A stretch of DNA of 64,000 nt from assembly GCF_910592395.1 (NCBI RefSeq), contig NC_088320.1, positions 4,960,001 through 5,024,000 of the forward strand, read 5' to 3'. Source of the stretch: Lineus longissimus. Its lineage: Eukaryota; Nemertea; Pilidiophora; Heteronemertea; Lineidae. The position numbers and the translations under genes are program-made. Positions within the stretch are counted from its first letter, which is position 1. The number at the start of each line of letters is the position of its first letter. The notes below the pieces were generated by a model that saw only the letters and a program-made list of their open reading frames with translations, was not told the origin of the DNA and did no database searches. Positions 13,741-24,335 of the stretch are shown here, piece after piece.

Positions 13741-14188
13741 AGTCATGACAGTGAACCGCATAGTTTCTGTGGACATTTTATTTTCATGCACTATGGTATT
13801 ACAATATGCTGCAAAACAGTAAAACTTACACAGGTTTCTCACACTGTTATGAATTATATTCAAGAATATTGGTTAGGACCAGGGACCAGTTATGCATGAA
13901 AGTTTTGTCACACATTGGTGTTTTAAAACAGAACTTGGCATTTAAAAGTCTAAGGACTTTACTGAAGGAGATAATACCAAGTTAAGGTACAAAATTTGTT
14001 TCGAACAAACGGGCCGCGCTTAAAATGAAAATCACTGCACTCCGGCCATGCCGTCTGTTCGCCCATTCTCACTCTCAGCAAAAGTTATCCTGTTTGAAAT
14101 TAATTTTACACCATCACTCAATTTAAGATGATGATCCCCCGCCTTCCGCCCCGCCCCAATCATGCATAACAATCTGAATTCAACCTAC

Positions 14189-15158
14189 CTGTAGACATAC
14201 TCTCGGCAGCCATCCCAGCCATAGCAGCCTGACTCTTGGGAGGAGTGGCAGGCGCTCCCTTTGCTGGGGTCACAACATTGGGTTGACTCGGCTGGCTTGG
14301 TATTCCCGCAGGTGGGACAAATGACGCAGTTATCGGTACAATTGGTGGAGCTGCCGGCAGGTCTTGTTGGACTGAAATGATGGTTTAAAAGGGAAACTAT
14401 ACAATAAAATGAATACATACATCGGCATGAGCCAAGTAGGTCAGTTTAAGTCGCACAATGTTACCAAGAGGGGTCTCTCCAGTCTCATATCGCACAGTAG
14501 GCTACACAGAAACTACATTGTATTCATTGCCCACAATAGAGGCCCTCCAAAAGACCTCATGGATGGTTGCACACCATATGACCTTTTGTTCATTGCGCCT
14601 ATAGTTAGGTCTGTTTGGCCCGCAATGACTTCCTCCGCCAGGAGGCAGGACTGGGCCAGGTGTAAAAGGGTCTATGGGCCGTATGGGCATTGGCTTCCTC
14701 CGCCTGGTGTGAAAGGGTCTATGTATAGAGGCATTGTCTGGTGTCACTGACCGTGAAGATCTAGGCCTACTGTAAAGAGAGTTTGTGGTGCGAACCTAGG
14801 TGGTACTGGCGTAGCCGTAGGCCTATCTGGCAGTCGCAAACGGCAAAGGGCCAAGGCCTGGGCCACAAAGAAAACCAAAATACATGCATGTTTGACACCC
14901 ATTTTGCAAGAAGTACACGGTTGAATACAACCAAACTTTCAGGGAGTGTGGAAATATATATGCCGAACACTTTGACATACCCGGCGTCTCAGATGTCTCC
15001 ATCTTCTGCTGAGGAGAAGGGGCTAAACCTCTACCACGACCGCGACCTCGTCGACCACCCGCCATCTTGGATGCGATTTGTGCGATAATGGTCTCAATAT
15101 ATTGATAACGATGATGGCATACTTCTTTGGCATATACTTCTTTCTCCACTGGAGCCAT
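14189..15158 (-). CDS. Unrecognised Arg/Gly- and Pro/Gln/Ala-rich protein, first two coding exons (3' part not found)
   Basis: Two minus-strand exons, 15158-14981 and 14371-14189, share an open frame with good sites (CCGG|GTATGT, TTTCAG|TC, CTACAG|GTAGGT). Two starts are possible: ATG at 15158, or ATG at 15065, which has the better context (AAG before, G after) and begins MAGGRRGRGRGRG. From that start the visible part is about 89 residues. An RG-repeat start leads into a Pro/Gln/Ala-rich stretch (VQQDLPAAPPIVPITASFVP, PSQPSQPNVVTPAKGAPATP). Such composition fits a nuclear or RNA-binding protein with a disordered N-terminus, but no domain is visible. The open phase at 14189 shows that more exons should lie further left; I could not identify them. 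It is divergent from the COX14-like gene, about 0.9 kb away. Confidence 0.5.
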
Positions 15159-15280
15159 CTGTGTACATTCATTTTAAACAACGCGTTTAAACAATTATAA
15201 TATGTAAAGAGCAAGCTCTGGTGAACTCGCACAACTAGGTATGTCCTAGCAGACGATTTTTGAATACATGATGTCCCACA

Positions 15281-15761
15281 CCCGCGAATGATGCGCCGCA
15301 CCAATGCCCCGCTAAAAACACGCCGCAAAAGAATGCGCCGTAAAAATCTCGCCGCGTGACCCAATTTAAACCAATCAGGAGCCAAGGACGGTTTGAATTT
15401 TGCGGCAGAGTTATTTTCGCGGGAGTCTTATGCACGATTTGCGGGGGACTTATGCAAATTTTGCGGGAGACCTTCGCGGCGCACTTCTTTAACCAATCAG
15501 AGACATCGTAACTTCGTAAACCCGCCGGAAAATACTATGTCTCTGATTGGTTAAAGAAGTGCGCCGCGAAGGTCTCCCGCGAAATTTGCATAAGTCCCCG
15601 CAAATCTTGCAGAAGTCTCCCGCGAAAATACCTCTGCCGCAAAATTCAAACCGTCCTTGGCTCCTGATTGGTTTAAATTGGGTCACGCGGCGAAATTTTT
15701 ACGGCGCATTCTTTTGCGGCGTGTTTTTAGCGGGGCATTGTTGCGGCGCATCATTCGCGGG
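15281..15761. mobile_element. Foldback (palindromic) element, 225-bp arms, 30-bp loop
   Basis: The left arm (15281-15506) and right arm (15537-15761) are nearly exact reverse complements, for example CCGCGAATGATGCGCCGCA at 15282-15300 against 15742-15760. Each arm contains many short GCGCCGC / CCGC(A/G)AA phrases and two CCAAT-type boxes (AAACCAATCAGGAG, TTAACCAATCAGAGAC). No coding potential is evident. It sits in the head-to-head space between the unknown minus-strand gene and the COX14-like gene. Confidence 0.92.
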
Positions 15762-16095
15762 AGGCCTTTGCGGCGCAAGTAATTAATCGGCCGATATATT
15801 CTGACTTATGTCCCCTCTCGCCTACCATAACGTCGTCACAATCCATTCCGACTTATCAGCGTTGAATATCAGTCCCAAAGTCTCCTTCGCGGTGAAGGAT
15901 GAATATACGCACAACGACGGTGGATCGGCAGGCATGTCACAATCGCATTGGAGTAAACCCAAACTTGCTCATTTAATTATCAAACAAACAAGACCAAAAA
16001 TACTTCAAATCAATTCCCATAGATGGCGTTGTTGTATTTCCGTTGTTTTATTTTCACGTTTTTGAGCAAACAAAAGTCCAACAAAAGACTTCAAA

Positions 16096-16505
16096 ATGGT
16101 CAGACGGTGGTCAAAAGTGGCAATATATGACTTCGCACACAAAGGAGCTGTGACTGCCCTTCTTGGTCTCACCGCATTTGGCAGTGGGTTGCTATTATTG
16201 CGTACCTACAGATATTTTACTGGTGAGAACACTGACATTGTCACTGAGTGACTGAGGTCATGTGGTTGTGTAAGCCTCGGATGACCAACTCGACTCTCTG
16301 CATTCGATCCCCTGAATGGTATCGGGTAAATAACCCGGTCTAATGTGTTTGTTATTACTCTTGCTTTATCCTGTTTTCAGTGATCCGACCACTACGAAAG
16401 CAGCAACAGCTGGTGTCAAAAGAGGAAGAAATGAGTCAAGAACAATCCGAGAGGGAACTCGAATTAATGAATCAACAAAGAGATGCAGAAAAATTGAAGA
16501 TGTGA
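16096..16505 (+). CDS. COX14: Small single-pass membrane protein, COX14-like (cytochrome c oxidase assembly), 2 exons
   Basis: Exons 16096-16222 and 16381-16505 (TGA) join in phase across a 158-base GT-AG intron and give 83 residues. The start ATG follows CAAA and heads MVRRWSKVAIYDFAHKG. One hydrophobic segment (about residues 18-35, AVTALLGLTAFGSGLLLL) is followed by RTYRYF, then a charged Gln/Glu-rich tail (QQQLVSKEEE). This order (short amphipathic start, one membrane helix, R-x-Y-x-YF, charged tail) is that of COX14, an inner mitochondrial membrane factor for COX1 assembly. COX14 proteins are usually about 57-80 residues; this tail is slightly long. A polyadenylation signal lies at 16883-16888. 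The gene is head to head with a minus-strand gene at 15.2 kb. The gene model is firm; the name rests on remembered similarity, and another small mitochondrial membrane protein is possible. Confidence 0.65.
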
Positions 16506-16882
16506 TGGTAGAGAGACAATAGACGTGCATTTGTAAATTACAACCTGAAGAAAACTATGAAACAGTGTCACTCCTATAGATTCGTTTTAGGAAAAACTTT
16601 CATTTGGCAGTGGCTCTCTAGACTCTTCGGTGTTTGAAAACTGTTGAGGTTTTCTTTCCTCAGTCAGATCAGTGAATGGAACAATCATGAAAAGACGCTT
16701 CAGTTTTCTGTAAAGTAGCTGTAATACAGTGTTTGACAGATTCAAGCCTGGCAAAGCATGGCTATTTGTTTCTGAAGGATGCTCGGATAGATGATATACT
16801 ACTTATTGGTGCATAGGTACCCACAAGATCATGGTTGATTTGTATATAGTGTACATTTGTGTACATGAAATTATTACTGGTC

Positions 16883-16888
16883 AATAAA
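16883..16888 (+). other. Polyadenylation signal of the COX14-like gene
   Basis: AATAAA lies 378 bases after the TGA; GT-rich sequence (TTTGTGTACATTTATGTCTT) follows. Confidence 0.6.
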
Positions 16889-16937
16889 TAATACATTTGT
16901 GTACATTTATGTCTTCCTTTGTTTCATATTTCATGTT

Positions 16938-17065
16938 ACTGATGTCTAGTTGGAGATGGATGGTAGGATGTACCATTGTCTGCCAGACTTGCTTAAGGTG
17001 GATGGTAGGATGTACCATTGTCTCTAAGCCTTGCTCAAGATGGATGGTAGGATGTACCATAGATG
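16938..17065. repeat. 42-bp minisatellite, first island, 3 copies
   Basis: GGATGGTAGGATGTACCATT and TTGCTTAAGGT/TTGCTCAAGAT recur at near-42-base spacing just downstream of the COX14-like gene's polyadenylation signal. The same unit forms the larger array at 17.8-18.6 kb. Confidence 0.88.
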
Positions 17066-17157
17066 ACACGCACACCAGGGCCTACCATACCGCAGGTGCA
17101 AGGGCCTAACGAAAAAGATGTTGTATACGCTGTGGTAATGGCTACTGTCATCAGCTT

Positions 17158-17530
17158 GGTTGTGACAGTGTCTAGGACGAGTGAAGCCGGCTGGTAACGA
17201 CTTTTCAGTTCTTGGACATTGTCACAACTACTGTCATCAGATTGTTTGTGACACGAATGACTGATGACAGCATCAGCCATGGTTGTGACATTGATCACTG
17301 GCTGACTGATGAATGCATCAACTATGGTGTGACAATGGTTGTGACATTGATAAGTAACTGACTAATGACAGTATCAACCATGGTTGTGACATTGACCAAT
17401 AGCAGACTGATGATTACATCACCCATGCTTATCCACCATGGTTGTGACATTGATCATCAGCTGACTGATGAGAGCATAAATCCTGGTTGTGACATTGATA
17501 AGTAGCAGGTTGATGGCAGCATCAACCTAC
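17158..17530. repeat. 45-bp minisatellite, about 6 imperfect copies
   Basis: GGTTGTGACATTGAT starts copies at 17281, 17337, 17382, 17440 and 17485, with an earlier weak copy near 17158. Each is followed by CTGACTGATGA and GCATCAACCAT. Spacings are 56, 45, 58 and 45, so a 45-base core has gained short inserts. It is unrelated to the 42-base unit. Confidence 0.85.
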
Positions 17531-17616
17531 ACCTGCTTGTTGTATTAAATGACTTTTGCCAATAAGACTGCAAAAGGCCCTGACCCTTTTCCTTTGATTG
17601 AGCTAACTTCCCTCTG

Positions 17617-17705
17617 ACATGCGCAAGCTGGACGTTATTCCAGCGTATGCATTATAATCTAACTTGGTCTAAGCTAGCTCTCACAAGTTTCTGGAAGACA
17701 CTCAC
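17617..17705. repeat. Dispersed repeat, copy 1 of 2 in the window
   Basis: CTCTGACATGCGCAAGCTGG, ACGTTATTCCAGCGTATG and CTCACAAGTTTCTGGAAGAC then ACTCACAGCC reappear at 53554-53632 with a few changes and a deletion. Each is near a low-complexity array. The family is unknown. Confidence 0.75.
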
Positions 17706-17799
17706 AGCCTTGTCTCTCTCCCACTGCAGCAGTCATCAGGGCCTGCTGTCTTGGACTGACCTGGCATATCATCGTGCTCTATATTACTCAGGGTGGATG

Positions 17800-18625
17800 A
17801 TGATAGGATATACCATTGTAAGACTTGTTCGGGATGGATGATATGATCTACCAATGTCTGTAACATTTGATCGAGATGTATGGTAGGATGTACCATGTAA
17901 GCCTTGTTTGAGGTGGATGGTAGGATGTACCATTGTCTGCAAGACTTGCTCAAGATGGATGGCAGGATGTACCATTGTCTGTAAGACTTGCTCGAGGTGA
18001 TTGTTAGGATAGACCATTGTCTACAAGACATGATCGAGAAGGATCTAAGGATGTACCACTGTCCGTAAGAGTTGCTCGAGATGGATGGCAGGATGTACCA
18101 TTTGTTGTCTGTACCATTTATGTGCCATCTCAGTAAGAGAGCATGAGGTGGGTGGTAGGATGTACCATTGTCTGCAAGACTTGCTTAAGATGGATGGCAG
18201 GATGTACCATGGTCTGTAAGCCTTGTTTGAGGTGGATGGTAGGATGTAACTTTGTCTGCAAGACTTGCTCAAGATGGATGGTAGGGTGTATCATGGTCTG
18301 TAAGCCTTGTTTGAGGGGGATGGTAGGATGCACCATTGTCTGCAAGACTTGCTCAAGATGGATGGCAGGATGTACCATGGTCTGCAAGACTTGCTCAAGA
18401 TGGATGGCAGGATGTACCATGGTCTGCAAGACTTGCTCAAGATGGATGGCAGGATGTACCATGGTCTGTAAGCCTTGTTTGAGGTGGATGGTAGGATGTA
18501 ACTTTGTCTGCAAGACTTGCTCAAGATGGATGGCAGGATGTACCATGGTCTGATGATGGATGGCAGGATGTACCATGGTCTGTTGGCCTTGTTTGAGGTG
18601 GTTGATAGGATAGACGATTGTTGCC
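17800..18625. repeat. 42-bp minisatellite, main array, about 19 copies
   Basis: The unit TGGATGGCAGGATGTACCAT + GGTCTGCAAGACTTGCTCAA + GA is repeated with two alternating variants (TTGCTCAAGAT and TTGTTTGAGGT). The most regular part is 18140-18600. Because 42 is divisible by three and the unit lacks stops in several frames, open frames run on both strands (minus-strand period MVHPAIHLEQVLQT, plus-strand RWMAGCTMVCKTCS). I treat these as by-products of the repeat. Confidence 0.93.
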
Positions 18626-18654
18626 ATCTGAACTTGGCGATATGAATTCATAGT

Positions 18655-18830
18655 CATACTGGTAAAAAACCATTCAATGTGAAAGTGATTTAGGTGGTCT
18701 GGAGAAATACAGATTCATACTAATGATCATAAACCATTCAATGTGAATTCAAAGTAAACCATACAACGCTTGTGGTCATCTGATAGATTCTGATTCATAC
18801 TAGTGATAACCCATTCAATGTAGGCCTTTC
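18655..18830. repeat. Short degenerate tandem repeat, ~60-bp unit, 3 copies
   Basis: ACCATTCAATGTGAA, or CCCATTCAATGTA in the last copy, recurs at about 18668, 18732 and 18808, preceded by GATTCATACTA(A/G)TGAT. It directly follows the 42-bp array but has a different unit. Confidence 0.7.
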
Positions 18831-20285
18831 ACGTACATGTCGAACATCTCATCATTGGGTCACCAGTTTGTTGGTTTAAATGCATGACAATATTTAAAAT
18901 AATACTAGTTGAAGTGTCGGAGCACCACCAGGCAAGTTAAGAAGAAAAGCAAATTTAGAGCATTTTCTTTTGAAAATTATTTATTGTTGCACATTCCAAG
19001 AATTATCCTCACATGACAACTTGGAAAGTCAGTGTAGGAGGAAAACCGTTTCAACGGGAGAAAACCTACGCAATCGGAGGGAGTCGTCAACTCCATCACA
19101 CACGTGACAGGCACAGCGCTTACGACCATAATGACTTCATACATGTACATTACATCGATCATAGTCACTGTGCCACTCCAATGCCCATTAAAGGACGAGA
19201 CATGGAGATAATTGTACTATCACACATGTTCTCCTCCTTTAAAATGTCCAAAAAAGACACTGCTGAATAGAGATCTTACACTAGATGACTCAAAATTCCA
19301 ACAATGAGCACTTAACCTCTGGATGCATTCATCATGTCCATATACATTCTGTACAACTTTAGCTACTGTACATGTATTAAAACCTATTGTGTATGACTTA
19401 TGTTAAGCCATGTTCAGTGAACAATAGGTTAGGTCACTGCTCTCATTAATTCATGACTAAACAGGTTTAGGGCCCAATTTGAATAACAAAAGAACCACAT
19501 TTCTCATGGCCAGGAACTGGACAGAGGCTGCCAATTAGCATGACAAAAGGAGCATAGGTGACATGTATTTGCATGACAAAAGAGGTTAGCCTTGACCTGG
19601 GAAGACTGGATGTTGGTCTAGCAGGTTAGCTTTGACCTGGCAAGACTGAATGTTGTGGTCTGCCAGGTTTTTTGCAAGTTGAGTCTTAGATCTCTTTTAT
19701 TTTACTTACAAGATTTACATGCATTACAAATATAATAACATTATATGACAATATAAAACGTCTTACATTTTGACGTTACACTTTTCTCAAATCATTCAGT
19801 ACCAAGTCCAATAAAAATGTTCTTGATGGGGCAAAATGATATCTTTCATAACCTGCAGAACATGATAATTATGCTCTTGCAATGAAAGTCTTCTTGAATC
19901 GAAACAAAGAAAAAGACTAAGATTCTTTCCTGTGAGACCGCTATAGGTAGGATCAAGAACCAGTCTTATTCCGATAATCTCAATAAAACAATAGGTTTAT
20001 TGACAAAGCTTATCAGTTAAATTGGTGAAAAGTTGTTTTGCATCCCGAGATTTTTTCGTTCACGGGTATTGATTAAAAAGTGACGAGGAAATAAAAATTC
20101 ACTAGATTTGTGTTGTTGGTCAGTTGTCTAAAGTATGAAGGTTAAGACACTGAGCAACTGAGCCAGCCAATGAAGGATCTTTGGCGACTGGGCCCAGGTG
20201 GTGTTTAAATGCCGGTGGATTCTGTGGTACTGAAGAGATCAAGAAACAGTAAAAAGGCCTACAGCTCCATCAAGACACACATGTT
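18831..20285. other. No gene seen
   Basis: A short local duplication (AGGTTAGCYTTGACCTGG, GAAGACTG/CAAGACTG) lies near 19585-19645; otherwise nothing was recognised. Confidence 0.55.
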
Positions 20286-20320
20286 CATTCGCTTTGCCTG
20301 GGGTTAGAGCAAAGCGAATG
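20286..20320. repeat. Hairpin, 12-bp perfect arms, 11-base loop
   Basis: CATTCGCTTTGC (20286-20297) and GCAAAGCGAATG (20309-20320) pair perfectly; weaker pairing extends outward through ACATG(T) and its partner. Possible small foldback; no function assigned. Confidence 0.75.
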
Positions 20321-21112
20321 TCATGTGAACCCCATGTCTCATGTGATGGACATAATCAAATACAATATATGATGAATTCGGTGATTTTTCAAGTAGAAAG
20401 ATCTTTTTGCTTGAAACAAATCTGAAGCAGCCGGTAGGGTCCCAATGTACCGTACCGTTCGCTATGGCGAATGTTTTGTTTGGGTACCAACTGTTGGCTG
20501 TCCTGTTAGCCAGGACATCCCCTCCACATTTTGATTTTTCTGGCTTGTGACTTGTGACGTGCCCGGATTCCCCTGGTTACCTTATGACACCCTCCCCCAA
20601 ATTTTCTAAACTCTTCTTTAAATGTGTACGAATTTGGGCCATGGCAAAGGTTTGTCATTGCCCAAAAGAAGGCAAATAATTGCCTTCTCGCAATCAGAAA
20701 ATAAAGTATCAGGATTTTTATCGAATCACCTTCAATCATATATTGCAATAAAAGGGTAAGGCCTACGGTGACAAAAATCCAACCTCCTTGACGGCAACGG
20801 GAGCATGGTAGAGATGCGCTGGCTCAGCAACATCCTCCCTTCTGTGGGATGGCTCATCTCCTGAAAAGAAACATGATATCATATTGTAGGTACACACTAT
20901 TATCAACAAAATATATGATGCACTGGAACGCATTAGTTTCCACAATAGTGAGGTTAAGATTAGTACAGAAATGATAAAGCACCAACTTTATTGACATCCA
21001 TCCTGAGATCATATTGTGCAAGGATCTTTGCATCTAATCATTTTTTTCGCTGTTTATTCACATGTAGGTCAACTAACGATACAACGCAGTGCACACGTAT
21101 ACCATTAAAACC

Positions 21113-21310
21113 ATGAGAGAAATGAAGTTTATGAATATCAGCTGCGCTATTATTCATGCCATTATAGCGATATGCGCTGAGCATTCTGATTCGGTGACAG
21201 AAAATGCCCTTACATTTTCATTACAACAATGCCCATTGGCTAATCATCCAGCCGCACGAATTCCCACTATTTGTGGCAGTCCCTCAGGAGATCCAATTGG
21301 GATGAACTGA
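21113..21310 (+). CDS. Candidate small secreted peptide, 65 codons (unconfirmed)
   Basis: ATG at 21113 opens a 65-codon frame. Its start looks like a signal peptide (MREMKFMNISCAIIHAIIAI then CA-EHSD), followed by a short mature part with two Cys (LQQCPLANHPAARIPTICGS) and TGA at 21308. AATAAA follows at 21394-21399 with a GTTGTTGTTTTTTG tract right after it, the layout of an animal polyadenylation site. No splice sites were fixed and no family is recognised. The opposite strand of the same bases also has an acceptor and an open frame (FIPIGSPEGLPQIVGIRAAG then stop), so strand is uncertain. It could be chance. Confidence 0.25.
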   Translation: MREMKFMNISCAIIHAIIAICAEHSDSVTENALTFSLQQCPLANHPAARIPTICGSPSGDPIGMN

Positions 21311-21659
21311 AGCAATGGACTGCCTCGGGAGTGTAGGGCCTGACAGAAGAACTTTATATTCTATACCTTAGGCGACCGTAATTACATATATGTCAATAAA
21401 GTTGTTGTTTTTTGTTACCATTCCAAACCTTAACCTCACAAATGAATATCTCCAACACTGCATGAAATGGTCCATGTGCTCACCTGGGTTCCTACAGGGA
21501 AGGGACATTATTTGACATGTGATGTCAAGAAGTAGAGGTAATCAAAGTTTGCCATCAGTGGCCAATTGATGATTCTCATGGATAGAGAGGGGTTTCCTCA
21601 AGTCTGAATGTCAGACATGTAAGCCTAAGAACCATATTAGACCAAAGATTTGCTGGGTA

Positions 21660-22460
21660 GGAGATCTTTCCTATTGTGCATAGTTTCAGGTCAAAGGCCC
21701 CAATCAGTGGTTACAAAACTTGCCCTGCTGATGGAAAGAAGTGTACATCTCTAAACTTTGACTTTGGTGACCTTGACAAGGAGGTCAATCAAATCAAAGC
21801 CCGGCTGAAAAAATATGTTCCATCATCAGATACACAGAAACGAAAATTTTTATGAGAATTTGTTAAGGAGGAGCTGGTTTTCTGTTTTTTACATTCCCCT
21901 CCCCGTGGCCAATGGAATCAAAATTCAGTCTGAAAGGAGAGCTTAACTTTTTTACATACTGTGTAGACACTATTTAGCCGGTTTTGGTAGGCCTGTTGCA
22001 CGTTATATAGGCCTTTCGTAGAGGTGCCCTTAAACTGGTTAAACAGCGTCTCCACAGTATGTTCAAAGGCCAAGTCAGGTTACAAAATGTGCCCTACCAA
22101 AGGACGAAACATTGGAATGTCGAACTTTGACACTGTGACCTTGAAAGTAGATCAAATATAAAGCCCTTCCGATACATTATGTCTCTTCCTCAGATACACA
22201 CACAATAGAAATTTCTTGAGCATCTGACTATTTCTTAAGGAGTTAGAGCAGTTTTTGTGTTTTCACATTTTGCCCCTTGGTGGCCAAACTAAGAATTAGA
22301 TCGAAACAAAATTTGGTCTGGAAGGAGGTCTTGCCCAGTGCGAAGTTTATGGACCGGTTCATGGACCTGGCAGCTATGAAACGTGGCCTGCTGACGGACA
22401 ACGACGACGACAGATGACGGACGCTTCATGATGGCTATAGCTTGCAGGCGAGTATCAATT
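21660..22460 (-). mobile_element. Diverged relative of the 43.8-kb composite repeat, two ~370-bp modules
   Basis: Modules starting TCAAAGGCC at 21692 and 22062 share TTACAAAA(C/A)TTGCCCT, GACCTTGA(C/A)A, TCAGATACACA and a CCCCxxGGTGGCCAA phrase. The right end carries GACGGACAACGACGACGACA, the complement of the GTC head, which suggests reverse orientation. Confidence 0.6.
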
Positions 22461-23997
22461 TCATCTACAGTTTTCATTGTAAATTCAGAAAAATTTCAAT
22501 GGCCAGCAAAGTGGTTCCCTTTCTCGGCAGTGATTTGAAACCTTTACCTTCCCGCATTTTGAGTTTTTTCAGACCTACTTAAAGAGTGTTAGCGGAAGGA
22601 TCCCTTATCCTCTCATAGCTGGCAGAGGCAGGTTCACCGGTCTGCAGACAATTAGAAATGCTGCGGTGAAGGTGCATTGTTTTTTCTACATTTCTTAAGA
22701 TCATTAGGGATCATGTACAACACTGAAGAGTTTGAGAAAACTTCTAAGGAGGAATCAAATTACTTCAAATTCTCAAATTTCTGGTTATTTGTACAAATTT
22801 GGTGAACTCTCCAAAAATATCATCAGGACTCTTAGCACTGCTTAGATCAACAACAGACACAAATATTCCCTCCTTGAGGTCATATATAAGCTGCAAACTT
22901 CTCAATATCAGAGGTCTGATCAATCTAAGAAGTTTTCTCTTTTACAGTGTTTTTAACTGTTCACAATCCCTAAATAAGGCTAAAGCCTACACCAAATGAC
23001 ACAGAAATTAGAAATTGACTTTTTTATATTATTACCGTATGAGATGGCATCCTTCCATATGTAAGAGATGAGCTGGCTCCACGATGGCTGCTGGATATGG
23101 CGTCACATTACATCATGAGAAGGGCTCTATGTCCTTAGAGTCATCAGAGTCCCCTTAGAGCATCATTTCGATTGTCAAGTCTATTCGAATGACACACGAT
23201 GTAAGTGTCCACTGCCGATATCCCTGAGCGAAATGATTCCATCCATTGAATCTACCCGACTCTCAGACCCTCATCCAAGCATGGCTGGAAAACAAAATAT
23301 CAAGGTCAATCCATTGTTTACCAAGATTAAAGACTTGAGCCATTTTGATAGAATTACAGTGCAGGGCAATGTACCTTCAACCCTAGCTCAGTTCCTAAAC
23401 TCATTGTGTCTGCAAGGACTGATTGTCTGTCCAAAGACATTTTTGACCATTCTTTTTCAAGATCTTTTAGTTCAGTTATCAGTAGTGCCTAACTGCAGGA
23501 ATGCAATGAAGATTTGCTCAGCTTTTTTTCAGACGCAATATTCAGAATGCCATTAATAGACACAGCCCAGAGCAAAGGAAATATCTTTTCACTGGTAAAC
23601 AGCTTAAGGGCATTTCATAATATTGAATTTTAATTTAAGTACACCACTTTATCTTACTGTATACGCATTGAATCCTTCCTCATACAACATCTGCCAGGAA
23701 GATCCCCATGAAGGTCAATTAGGCTGTCTTCCCCAAATTGTTGATGGATGAGTATGAAGGCATCTTATCATGGGGCAAAGTGTTGACATCTGTTGTTTTT
23801 CGGGTCTTTGAGCGTCGTTCTTGCTTCAGTACGCATCGTAGATCGTGGTGGAAGTCATTGGGTCAACTCAACAGCCATCATCTCCAGTCATCTGCATAGC
23901 CTTAGAAACAGGGAAAAAATTAATTTAATACTGGGTAACCCGCTCATGAAGTCTGAAAAGCTGCAAAGGCATCATGTCCCGAGTCCATATTTGTTCC

Positions 23998-24335
23998 CTA
24001 GTCGTCAGGTGAGCACAATGACCCTGGCCAATTTATTTTATAAAGTGTCTTTGGTTAACGATATTTTCTTGTGGAAAATGCTGATCAGCCACTCTTTGGC
24101 AGGCATAATCTTCATGATTCCTGGCCAATTTCATTTGTTGAAAACAGAGTCTTCAGTTTTTAGTCATACTAAGGGGGTAGAGGGTTAACAGAAATGTAAC
24201 TCATGATTTGTCTAACTAATCAAGATCATCGAGGTCAAGTTGCCCATTTTGCTGTTACTTGAGCACTCTCGTTCAGGTGGTCTCACATGGGGATAAAAGT
24301 TCATGACTTGGCCACCAGGGTGCGGGTTTGGAGAC
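23998..24335 (+). repeat. Fragments of the composite-repeat family
   Basis: GTGAGCACAATGACCCTGGC at 24010 matches the 3' end of the 43.8-kb repeat. GTTCATGACTTGGCCACCAG, then GGTGCGGGTTTGG, near 24300 matches an internal phrase. The order is broken, so these are remnants. Confidence 0.5.

Noticed and set aside
17800-18625. Resemblance to a CRISPR array
   Set aside because: The units adjoin with no unique spacers, and the genome is animal.
18130-18657. 175-codon minus-strand frame (and 136-codon plus-strand frame) in the 42-bp array
   Set aside because: Both follow from a stop-free repeat whose length is a multiple of three. Three or more frames are open over the same DNA, and no gene context supports one.
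23793-24188. 131-codon plus-strand frame
   Set aside because: It runs through the end of a composite-repeat fragment and shows no protein features.
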